DNA of 54,959 nt, taken from positions 1 through 54,959 of the forward strand of contig JAFSFD010000047.1 of NCBI GenBank assembly GCA_017435365.1, written 5' to 3'. The stretch's first letter is position 1, and every line of letters starts with the position of its first letter. The DNA comes from Akkermansia sp. GTDB taxonomy: Bacteria; Verrucomicrobiota; Verrucomicrobiia; Verrucomicrobiales; Akkermansiaceae. The translations under genes were made by a program, and so were the position numbers. Positions 17,288 to 24,296 of the stretch are shown piece after piece. Under the pieces are notes generated by a model that did not search any database, was not told the origin of the DNA, and was given only the letters and a program-made list of their open reading frames with translations.

Positions 17288-18361
17288 ATGGACCTCACTC
17301 TCTCCGAAGTTCTCGAGCTCACCGGAGGAAAACTTATCAACGAACCGGCTCCGGAGATAATCATCTCCGGAGTCGCTACGTTGGATAGCGCAACCCCCGG
17401 TGAAATTGCCTTCCTTGGCAACGAAAAGTATTTCAACGATTTCCTGGCTACAAAAGCCGGTGTGGTGCTGGTTCCGCCGGCACTGCCGCAGTATCCGGAA
17501 GGAGTTGCTTTCATTGAAGTGGAAAACCCTTCGCTGGCATTTAACGCCCTGGTAGCGCACTTCATGAAGGCCAGTACGGACTTTACCCCTGGTATTCATC
17601 CGACTGCCTATGTCGACCCCGCTGCCAGGCTCGACCCCACCAAGGTACGCGTAGGTCCTTGCGCCGTGATTGAGGCTGATGCCGAGATTGGCGACGGTTC
17701 CGACATCGGCCCCGGCTGCGTCATCTGCAAGGCCGTAAAGATGGGCGAAAACTGCAAACTCTATCCCAAGGTCGTCATCCGCGAACGTTGCATTCTGGGC
17801 AAGCATGTCGTCATCCAGCCGGGGGCCGTCATCGGCGGAGACGGCTTCGGCTTCCTGCTCAACAAGGAGACAGGCCGCTACGACACCATTGACCAGGTGG
17901 GTATCGTGGAAATCGGGGATTACGTGGACATCGGCGCCAATACAACGATTGACCGCGCACGCTTCGGGCGCACGGTCATCGGCGAAGGCACCAAGCTGGA
18001 TAACCAGATTCAGATCGGCCACAATGTAACTATGGGCAAACACTGCGTCATGTGCGCCCAGAGCGGCATTGCCGGCAGCACGCATGTCGGCAATTACGTG
18101 ACCATCGCAGCCCAGTGCGGCATCACCGGTCACATCAAGATTGCGGACAAGGTGGTAGTGGCAGCCCGCTCCGGCGTCATGAACTCGCTGGATGAAGGAA
18201 AAACCTACTGGGGAGCCCCGGCCGTGCCTTATGGCGAAGCCGCCCGCCAGTTTGCCGCCATGCGCAAGCTGCCCGAGGCATTCAAGGAACTCAAAGCCCT
18301 CAAAGCCAAAGCTGAGGAAATTCAGGAGCTTATCAACCAGGCTGTCGCCGAGCAGGCTTAA
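17288..18361 (+). CDS. lpxD: UDP-3-O-acylglucosamine N-acyltransferase
   Basis: 357 aa enzyme that adds the second acyl chain in lipid A synthesis. The N-terminal uridine-binding domain (MDLTLSEVLELTGG; PEIIISGVATLDSATPGEIAFLGN) leads into a left-handed beta helix of hexapeptide repeats from about 105 to 265. GHNVTMG carries the expected catalytic His. The C-terminal helix ends KAKAEEIQELI. Length is standard. It lies 33 nt after skp, likely in one transcript, and a strong hairpin follows. It shows the organism makes lipid A. Confidence 0.95.
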   Translation: MDLTLSEVLELTGGKLINEPAPEIIISGVATLDSATPGEIAFLGNEKYFNDFLATKAGVVLVPPALPQYPEGVAFIEVENPSLAFNALVAHFMKASTDFTPGIHPTAYVDPAARLDPTKVRVGPCAVIEADAEIGDGSDIGPGCVICKAVKMGENCKLYPKVVIRERCILGKHVVIQPGAVIGGDGFGFLLNKETGRYDTIDQVGIVEIGDYVDIGANTTIDRARFGRTVIGEGTKLDNQIQIGHNVTMGKHCVMCAQSGIAGSTHVGNYVTIAAQCGITGHIKIADKVVVAARSGVMNSLDEGKTYWGAPAVPYGEAARQFAAMRKLPEAFKELKALKAKAEEIQELINQAVAEQA

Positions 18362-18386
18362 CAGCCCACCTCCCCTCTATCATCTC

Positions 18387-18418
18387 CTCCCCCGGCGACT
18401 TGTTCGCCGGGGGAGTTT
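18387..18418 (+). terminator. Terminator after lpxD
   Basis: 12-bp perfect stem CTCCCCCGGCGA (18387-18398) with TCGCCGGGGGAG (18404-18415), followed by TTTCACTTTTC. Confidence 0.75.
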
Positions 18419-18427
18419 CACTTTTCA

Positions 18428-18648
18428 CACTTGTCCCAAAATTTGAGCGCAAAGCTCGATAAATGGGAATTTGTGGGGGAACTCTGTCGGAGCACGGGAC
18501 TTCAGTCCCGATTGGAAGCACCGTTATTTCGGGACTGAAGTCCCGTGCCCCGACAACGACAAATTCCAATTTATCGAGCAGAGGGGTGCTTCTTCCAAAA
18601 TGTTGGAGATATTTCTATTGCCTAAACAATCTTTGGGGTCTCATGTTG
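18428..18648 (-). repeat. Palindromic repeat copy F (short-core variant)
   Basis: About 220 bp. Left end CACTTGTCCCAAA, right end CTTTGGGG, equivalent to the terminal repeats of copies C and E. The right part, read in reverse, contains AACATTTTGGAAGAAGC as in C and E. The core is different: GTCGGAGCACGGGACTTC... (18486-18510) pairs with ...GTCCCGTGCCCCGAC (18530-18554), arms of 25 bp with one mismatch. The same core is in copy G. Confidence 0.8.
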
Positions 18649-18676
18649 TATTTTTCCTTAACATGTTATATATTTC

Positions 18677-18705
18677 TTGTCCGGACAATAAGGTAATGTT
18701 ATACT
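18677..18705 (+). promoter_or_regulatory. Promoter of the ArnT-like gene
   Basis: TTGTCC (18677-18682), 17 nt, TATACT (18700-18705). The ATG at 18712 is 6 nt after the -10 box, where transcription would begin: probably leaderless. Confidence 0.6.
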
Positions 18706-18711
18706 CTCGAC

Positions 18712-20883
18712 ATGACAGAAACACTGCGCTATTACTGGCAACGTCTTGCACCCTTCATCGGGGTATATGTGCTCTTTGAATTGATTGAGCTGGTTATTCT
18801 GTTGTTTCTCGGTGTAAATCAGCCGGCAGACGGTGACATTCAGGAAGCCATCCTGTCATTCATCGATGAGAATACAGCCTGTCTGCTATTCACCTTGCTG
18901 CCATATCTCCTGTACCTGGCAGTATTGCCCAGCGATTTTCATGGCGGGCGCTGGGATAAGCGTGTTACGGTGGTTCTCTTTTCCCTGTTCTGTCTCATCA
19001 ACTGGCTGGAAGAGCTTGTGGAAATCGTCTCCGGAGATTCATTCCACCTGTTGACCAGAGACTTCATCATGGCACCGACCGCAGCGTGGCAGGAGATGCT
19101 GGACTTGCCCTATTGTGAGTGCTGGGCGGGCATCCTGCTCGTGGAATTGATTGTGACAATCTATTTCCTCGGAAAACGGCTGATGCCGCAAACCCGGGTT
19201 CCGCACTACATCCTCCGCCTTGCAGCGCCTGCGATAGCAGCAGGCGCTGCATTCCTGATGGTATACCAGGCAAAAGCGGTGGATGAGATTGCCGATGCCC
19301 CGGCTTTGTATGATGACGGTCTCTTCCACATCTTCAAATGGATATACGACCTGACCGCCGTGCCCGACATTGTGCAGATATACGCGCTTCCCTGCATCTG
19401 TCTGGGTGCGCTGTTTGTCATCGTCATTTCCGTCTGCATGCTGTTGCGCCAGAATTTTCCCATTCTCAGTCGTTATCTGACACTTCCCCGCACCCCATCC
19501 GGAAACCTGCTGCCCATGCTGCTGGCACTGCTCGCATGCGTGCTGATCATCCGCCTGTTCAGCCTGGGTATTTACCCGCTCATGGACACCACAGAGGCCC
19601 GTTACGGTGAAATGGCCCGCAAAATGGTAGAAACCGGCAACTGGCTGCAACCACAATTTGAATATGGCGTACCGTTCTGGGGCAAACCACCGCTGTCTTT
19701 CTGGGGAAGCGCCGGCACCATGGTGCTCTGCGGCATCAATGAATTCGGGGCACGTCTCGCCCCCTACCTGGCCACACTGGGTATCGGCCTCTGCTTCCTG
19801 CTCTGGCCGTTCCAAGGCCGGAAGGCAGAAAAAGCAGTAGCGGCCATCATCGTGCTTTTCACCTCGGCCATGGGTTTTGTATCGGCAGGTGCCGTCATGA
19901 CAGATGCCTTCCTCGCTGTCGGCACCACCTTGTCCATGATTAGCTTCTACCGGGCCATGACTGCTGAAGCCCCCGGCCGCCTGTGGGGCTATCTTTTCTT
20001 CCTCGGGCTGGTCATCGGTCTGCTCAGCAAGGGGCCTCTGGCCCTGGTGGTGTGCGGGCTGCCGGTTTTCATCTGGGTACTCTGGCAGAAGCAGTGGCTG
20101 AATCTCTGGAAGCGCATCCCGTGGATAAGCGGCACGCTCCTCATGCTGCTGCTCACCGTGCCGTGGTACATCGCCGCAGAACAAGCCACCCCCGGTTTCC
20201 TGCGCTATTTCATCATCGGCGAACATATAGAGCGATTCCTTGTCAAAGGCTGGGAGGGCGATTTATACGGCAAGGGGCATTCCCGAGCCATCGGCACCAT
20301 CTGGCTGTATGCAGTTGAAATGTTCCTGCCCTGGGTGCTGCTCGTTCCTTTCCTTATCCGTCGGAACTGCGTCAGCGCCATCCGCACCCCGGAAAACTCC
20401 TTCCTGTGGTGCTGGGCACTCAGCACGCCGCTCTTCTTCACCATGGCGCGCAACATCCTGCCGGCCTACATTCTCCCTGCAGTGCCGGCCTTCTGCATTC
20501 TGCTGATTCGCCAGCTCTGGCACCTTTATGAGCAGGAGCGGCGGGATTACCGCCAGTTCCTCTTTGCTGCTGTTCCGGTGCTCATCATTCTCGCGCTCTT
20601 CGGCATAGGCAAAGGATTCAACCATATTCAGTACCGTTGCCAGAAAGAGCTCCTGAGCCACTGGGATGAGCATGCACCGCTCTATTATGTGGACGACAAA
20701 GTCCCATACTCTGCACAGTTCTACTCCGCCGGGCGGGCCGAAATCCTGACCAGGGACATAGAGCATGTACGTCACGGCGAATACCTGGCGGTGCACCGCT
20801 CGAAGTATTACATCATCACCCGGCCGGACGCCTGGGAACTTATTGCGCAGGACGGTTCCTGGCGGCTCTACCGGAAACGCTGA
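18712..20883 (+). CDS. ArnT/PMT-family glycosyltransferase with N-terminal membrane extension
   Basis: 723 aa integral membrane protein. From about residue 285 it matches GT39/GT83 lipid-dependent glycosyltransferases: YPLMDTTEARYGEMARKMVETGNWLQPQFE with the conserved acidic pair, GVPFWGKPPLSFW, then FLSKGPLAL-like (GLLSKGPLALV) and VPWYIAAEQATPGFLRYF. Such enzymes transfer a sugar from undecaprenyl phosphate to lipid A or another acceptor at the periplasmic face. The first ~280 residues add about seven membrane helices of a separate type, loosely recalling LTA-synthase/PEtN-transferase membrane domains (DSFHLLTRDFI); that likeness is weak. About 16-18 helices in total. The start is set by the promoter 6 nt upstream. 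Monocistronic by appearance. Confidence 0.82.
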   Translation: MTETLRYYWQRLAPFIGVYVLFELIELVILLFLGVNQPADGDIQEAILSFIDENTACLLFTLLPYLLYLAVLPSDFHGGRWDKRVTVVLFSLFCLINWLEELVEIVSGDSFHLLTRDFIMAPTAAWQEMLDLPYCECWAGILLVELIVTIYFLGKRLMPQTRVPHYILRLAAPAIAAGAAFLMVYQAKAVDEIADAPALYDDGLFHIFKWIYDLTAVPDIVQIYALPCICLGALFVIVISVCMLLRQNFPILSRYLTLPRTPSGNLLPMLLALLACVLIIRLFSLGIYPLMDTTEARYGEMARKMVETGNWLQPQFEYGVPFWGKPPLSFWGSAGTMVLCGINEFGARLAPYLATLGIGLCFLLWPFQGRKAEKAVAAIIVLFTSAMGFVSAGAVMTDAFLAVGTTLSMISFYRAMTAEAPGRLWGYLFFLGLVIGLLSKGPLALVVCGLPVFIWVLWQKQWLNLWKRIPWISGTLLMLLLTVPWYIAAEQATPGFLRYFIIGEHIERFLVKGWEGDLYGKGHSRAIGTIWLYAVEMFLPWVLLVPFLIRRNCVSAIRTPENSFLWCWALSTPLFFTMARNILPAYILPAVPAFCILLIRQLWHLYEQERRDYRQFLFAAVPVLIILALFGIGKGFNHIQYRCQKELLSHWDEHAPLYYVDDKVPYSAQFYSAGRAEILTRDIEHVRHGEYLAVHRSKYYIITRPDAWELIAQDGSWRLYRKR

Positions 20884-20951
20884 TAAGAAACAGCCCCCCG
20901 GACAACTATTGCAGTGTGACATCTGCCCTGATTTCGTATAAATTGGGGCTG

Positions 20952-21974
20952 ATGAACACCACAATCTCTCAATTAACAGATGGAGCACCGGTTCTTGCCA
21001 AGGAAGATTCGGTGATTTTCCGAATTTCCGTTAATCCGGACTTTGCTGATCCCCTGCAAAATCAGGTGTACGAGAGTTTTTCTCATCGTCTGCGCCTACT
21101 ACTCAGAGTCTTCGACAAAGCCTTGCAGGAAACGGAACACAGCGTCACCTTCCGGGAAGCAGCGGAGTTCAGTCTCCAGGCCAGAGCACACAGGCGTCCC
21201 AGCACCATTGCCGACCTGCGTTCGTACATCAGGCGGATGAATATGACTCCGGGATTTGCCGATTTACCCCTCCGCAACATCAGCATAGAGGCATGCCGCC
21301 TCATGCTCTTTAGTCAGTTCGGTCATAGTGCGCATAGTTACAGAAAGGCCCAATCCATCCTGCACGGCATATTCAGCTACGCGTGCCGGCAGCAATGGTG
21401 TGAGCACAACCCAGCCAAAGCCATCCTGCGCCCGCCCGTCATTGAGCAACGCATTGAAATCCTGTCTCTCGAAGCCATTCGCAACCTCATCAGCATAACG
21501 GGGCGGAATCACCGCCTGCACTCAATGGATGCGCCGCTGAGGCTGATGCTCTGGTGCGGTATCCGACCGGCTGAAGTACGCCGCCTGAGCTGGGATGATA
21601 TTGACAAATCCGAAAAAGTGGTCTACATAGAAGCAGCCAGCAGCAAGACAGGGGGCGCTCGTGCAGTCCCCCTCAGGGGCGGAGCCCTCGCACTGCTGAA
21701 GAAAAACCATGCCCACTCTCACCTGATAGCGCCGGCAAACTGGAACAGGTTATGGAAACAGTTACGTTGCGAAGCCGGATTCAGCACCTGGCAGAATGAT
21801 GTTCTGAGACACACCTTTGCCAGCATGCACCTCAAACGCTTCCACAACCTGCCCCTCCTCCAGGAAGAAATGGGGCACCGCAATGCCGCTCTGCTTCAGA
21901 CCCGTTATTTAAATCTCAGGCGTCTCAGCAAATCGGCCGCCCAATGCTTCTTTTCCCCGGAACACTGGGCGTGA
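20952..21974 (+). CDS. Tyrosine recombinase / site-specific integrase (1)
   Basis: 340 aa. The C-terminal catalytic domain shows the full set: Arg in GIRPAEVRRLSWDDID, Lys in SSKTGGAR, H-x-x-R in LRHTFAS, His in MGHRN, and nucleophile Tyr in TRYLNL. The N-terminal part contains a core-binding helical domain (SIEACRLMLFSQFG... SYRKAQSILHGIFSYACRQQWC). It is homologous along its length to the gene at 28013. No phage or att-flanked island is visible, so it is an orphan recombinase that might act on a dispersed substrate. The start is ATG 20952; a longer frame from 20916 is not preferred. Confidence 0.88.
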   Translation: MNTTISQLTDGAPVLAKEDSVIFRISVNPDFADPLQNQVYESFSHRLRLLLRVFDKALQETEHSVTFREAAEFSLQARAHRRPSTIADLRSYIRRMNMTPGFADLPLRNISIEACRLMLFSQFGHSAHSYRKAQSILHGIFSYACRQQWCEHNPAKAILRPPVIEQRIEILSLEAIRNLISITGRNHRLHSMDAPLRLMLWCGIRPAEVRRLSWDDIDKSEKVVYIEAASSKTGGARAVPLRGGALALLKKNHAHSHLIAPANWNRLWKQLRCEAGFSTWQNDVLRHTFASMHLKRFHNLPLLQEEMGHRNAALLQTRYLNLRRLSKSAAQCFFSPEHWA

Positions 21975-22076
21975 AGTAGAGCTAACTCTAAATTTGTGCC
22001 AGTGGAACAAAAAAAACTAGCCATCATAGAAATATCATGCTAATATGAAGCAGCTAAACACGAATTCAGTGTTGTT

Positions 22077-23093
22077 ATGAACGACCTTACAAAACCTTTT
22101 AAGCGTTTGCCCGTGGCCCTGGTTGGCACGGGGTCGTATGTTCCGGAGCGCCGCCTGACCAACGAAGACCTGGAAAAAATGGTAGATACCTCTAACGAGT
22201 GGATTGTAACCCGCACAGGTATTGAAGAGCGCCGCATTGCCGCCCCCGGAGAGAAGACGAGTGACATGGCCACACAGGCTGCCCGAAACGCCATGGAAGC
22301 AGCCGGGGTCACCCCGGAAGAGATTGACCTCATCATTGTGGCAACCGTCACACCGGATACCTTTACCCCCTCCACTGCGTGTTATGTGCAGGCCAATATC
22401 GGCGCCGTGAACGCCGCCGCATTCGATATTTCAGCCGCCTGCTCCGGCTTCCTCTTTGCGCTTAAGACCGCCGTGCAGTACATCGGCTGCGGCCAGGCAA
22501 AAACAGCCCTCATCATCGCCTCTGAAAAGCTCAGCCACATCGTGAACTGGGAAGACCGCTCCACCTGCGTCCTCTTCGGCGATGGTGCCGGTGCCGCCAT
22601 CCTCCGCACCGGCTCGGGCGTGGAGGGAGACAGCGCCGTTCTTGCCTCGGATATAGGCTCCGATGGCACGCTCACCGACCTGCTCATGGTGCCCGGCGGT
22701 GGCTCCGCCATCCCCACCACTGAGGAAAACATCCAGGAGAAGCTCTACACCCTCGCCATGCGCGGCAACGAGGTATTCCGCTACGCCGTGGCTCACATGA
22801 AGGATAGCGCCCTCTCCCTCATCAACCGCACCGGCATCAAGCCTGAGGACGTGGGCCTCGTGATTCCGCACCAGGCCAACCTGCGCATCATCAACGCCGT
22901 GGCTCAGCGACTCGGCATTCCCACCGAGCGCGTTTTCGTCAATGTGCACAAATACGGCAACACTTCCGGTGCAGCCGTTGCCATCGCGCTTGATGAAGCC
23001 GTGAAAACAGGCCGGGCCAAGAAGGGCGACATTGTGCTTCTGGTCACCTTCGGCGCCGGTCTCACCTGGAGCTCCGCTGCCATCCGCCTCTGA
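22077..23093 (+). CDS. fabH: Beta-ketoacyl-ACP synthase III
   Basis: 338 aa thiolase-fold enzyme that starts fatty acid synthesis by joining acetyl-CoA and malonyl-ACP. The catalytic Cys is in ISAACSGFLFAL (about residue 120), the His in VIPHQANLRII, and the Asn in YGNTSGAAV. The N-terminus GTGSYVPERRLTNEDLEKMVDTSNEWI is typical. Length is normal. It stands alone rather than in a fab or plsX cluster, and ends in a strong terminator. Confidence 0.96.
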   Translation: MNDLTKPFKRLPVALVGTGSYVPERRLTNEDLEKMVDTSNEWIVTRTGIEERRIAAPGEKTSDMATQAARNAMEAAGVTPEEIDLIIVATVTPDTFTPSTACYVQANIGAVNAAAFDISAACSGFLFALKTAVQYIGCGQAKTALIIASEKLSHIVNWEDRSTCVLFGDGAGAAILRTGSGVEGDSAVLASDIGSDGTLTDLLMVPGGGSAIPTTEENIQEKLYTLAMRGNEVFRYAVAHMKDSALSLINRTGIKPEDVGLVIPHQANLRIINAVAQRLGIPTERVFVNVHKYGNTSGAAVAIALDEAVKTGRAKKGDIVLLVTFGAGLTWSSAAIRL

Positions 23094-23115
23094 TATTCCG
23101 GCACCATTTCACCAT

Positions 23116-23148
23116 CCCTGTCCGGGCCTCCGGACAGGGCTTTTTTTT
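23116..23148 (+). terminator. Terminator after fabH
   Basis: CCCTGTCCGG (23116-23125) pairs with CCGGACAGGG (23130-23139), followed by C and eight T. Confidence 0.92.
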
Positions 23149-23163
23149 GGCACTTCCGAGTGT

Positions 23164-23207
23164 TTTATTTTGCCATTTATTTTGCCGTTTATTTTGCCAC
23201 GTATACG
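23164..23207 (+). promoter_or_regulatory. Three tandem 12-bp repeats plus 8-bp palindrome (iteron-like operator)
   Basis: TTTATTTTGCCA is repeated head to tail at 23164-23175, 23176-23187 (last base G) and 23188-23199. The perfect palindrome CGTATACG (23200-23207) follows, and the -35 box of the Fic-like regulator gene starts 10 nt later. The spacing of 12 bp and position just upstream of a promoter suit cooperative binding by a regulator, perhaps the encoded wHTH protein. Confidence 0.75.
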
Positions 23208-23217
23208 CATTTATCTA

Positions 23218-23245
23218 TTGACAAATGAGCAATTAGAATTATATT
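23218..23245 (+). promoter_or_regulatory. Promoter of the Fic-like regulator gene
   Basis: TTGACA (23218-23223), 16 nt, TATATT (23240-23245). The ATG at 23252 is 6 nt downstream: probably leaderless. Confidence 0.65.
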
Positions 23246-23251
23246 GCCATT

Positions 23252-23959
23252 ATGTATACACCGCCATTCACCGTCACAGAGGAAGCCCTGGGACTGCTTG
23301 TCGAAATAGGCACCCGGCTCCCCGGGGCAAACAACGCACCGGAAACGCGGCATTTTTCAACAGACAAGCTCTGCGCCGAGCACGCCGTTCTGGGCGGCAG
23401 CGGGTGCTTGCGCACGACCGGAGCGCGGCCGCACTGGGTTTCGGTGCTGCTGCAAGCCCTGCTCGACTGGGTGCAGCACACCCGGAGCCACCCGCTGATT
23501 CGCAGCGCAGTGCTGCATTATGAATTGCTGGGAATCCGTCCCTTCAGCTCCGGCAACGAGCAGCTGGCCGAGCGGCTGCAGCGCCGCATGCTGGCAGACT
23601 TCCACCCCTGCTTTTCGAAGCTGGAAATCCATATTCCCCCGCAGGAATACAGCCTCGCTCTGGCAGCGCCGGACGCAACCGAATTCATCACCCTATCGCT
23701 CCGTGCTATTCTCGCAGCATTGAAAACACAGCCCGCCGAGCGCCCCCGTGCCACGCGCCGCACCAGCCCCGCAGAGCAGCTCCTGGCCTACCTGCGCCGC
23801 CACCCCGGCAGCAAGCGGCAGGACATCATGACCGCCCTGCCCGAACTCTCCCCCCGCATGCTCGACCGCCACTTACAGAATTTAAAGGATAGCGGACAGA
23901 TAGAATACCGGGGATCACGCAAGACCGGCGCATACTATCCGGCATCGACAACGCGATAG
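23252..23959 (+). CDS. Degenerate Fic-domain protein with C-terminal winged HTH
   Basis: 235 aa. The middle (about 75-110) follows a Fic fold pattern: HPLIRSAVLHYELLGIRPFSSGNEQLAERL, compared with the Fic signature HPFxDGNGRxxR. The catalytic His is Arg and the second Arg is missing, so AMPylation is unlikely. The C-terminus (about 170-235) is a winged helix: SPAEQLLAYLRRHPGSKRQDIMTAL, then RMLDRHLQNLKDSGQIEYRG. It is therefore probably a DNA-binding regulator using the Fic scaffold for structure or ligand sensing. It sits behind three tandem 12-bp repeats, consistent with autoregulation. A separate promoter serves the next gene. Confidence 0.7.
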   Translation: MYTPPFTVTEEALGLLVEIGTRLPGANNAPETRHFSTDKLCAEHAVLGGSGCLRTTGARPHWVSVLLQALLDWVQHTRSHPLIRSAVLHYELLGIRPFSSGNEQLAERLQRRMLADFHPCFSKLEIHIPPQEYSLALAAPDATEFITLSLRAILAALKTQPAERPRATRRTSPAEQLLAYLRRHPGSKRQDIMTALPELSPRMLDRHLQNLKDSGQIEYRGSRKTGAYYPASTTR

Positions 23960-23963
23960 AAAC

Positions 23964-23992
23964 TTGACACCTCGAAACACATTCTGTAAATT
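23964..23992 (+). promoter_or_regulatory. Promoter of khpA
   Basis: TTGACA (23964-23969), 17 nt, TAAATT (23987-23992). ATG 23996 lies 3 nt and ATG 24002 lies 9 nt downstream, so the second ATG is the more likely start of a leaderless mRNA. Confidence 0.6.
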
Positions 23993-23995
23993 AGC

Positions 23996-24283
23996 ATGCG
24001 TATGCACCAGCTCACCGAATCAGTAGGCAAGTATCTGCTTGCAGCAGTTTCACCCCTCATCCGCCACCCGGAGAATGCGGAGTTGCGCGTGGCCGCCACT
24101 CCTGCAGGAGACATGGTGCGTTTCCGCCTGGTGCTGGAGCAGGAAGACGTGGCCCGGGTCATCGGCCGCAACGGCATGACCGCCTCCGCCATCCGCTCCC
24201 TGGCCAAGGCTGCCGGTGAAAAAGCCGGCACCAAGGTAGTCGTACACATCCTTTCCAAGGAAGAAGCTGCCGCAGCCTGTTAA
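23996..24283 (+). CDS. khpA: KH-domain RNA-binding protein (KhpA-like)
   Basis: 95 aa (93 if started at ATG 24002, which the promoter favours). One KH domain with the GxxG loop in RVIGRNGMTASAIRSLAKAA; the C-terminus KVVVHILSKEE completes the fold. KhpA proteins bind many RNAs, usually with KhpB, and affect cell wall and translation. The usual neighbours (rpsP, rimM) are absent. The next gene, priA, follows after 13 nt and is probably cotranscribed. Confidence 0.85.
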   Translation: MRMHQLTESVGKYLLAAVSPLIRHPENAELRVAATPAGDMVRFRLVLEQEDVARVIGRNGMTASAIRSLAKAAGEKAGTKVVVHILSKEEAAAAC

Positions 24284-24296
24284 TTCCGCTCCCGCC

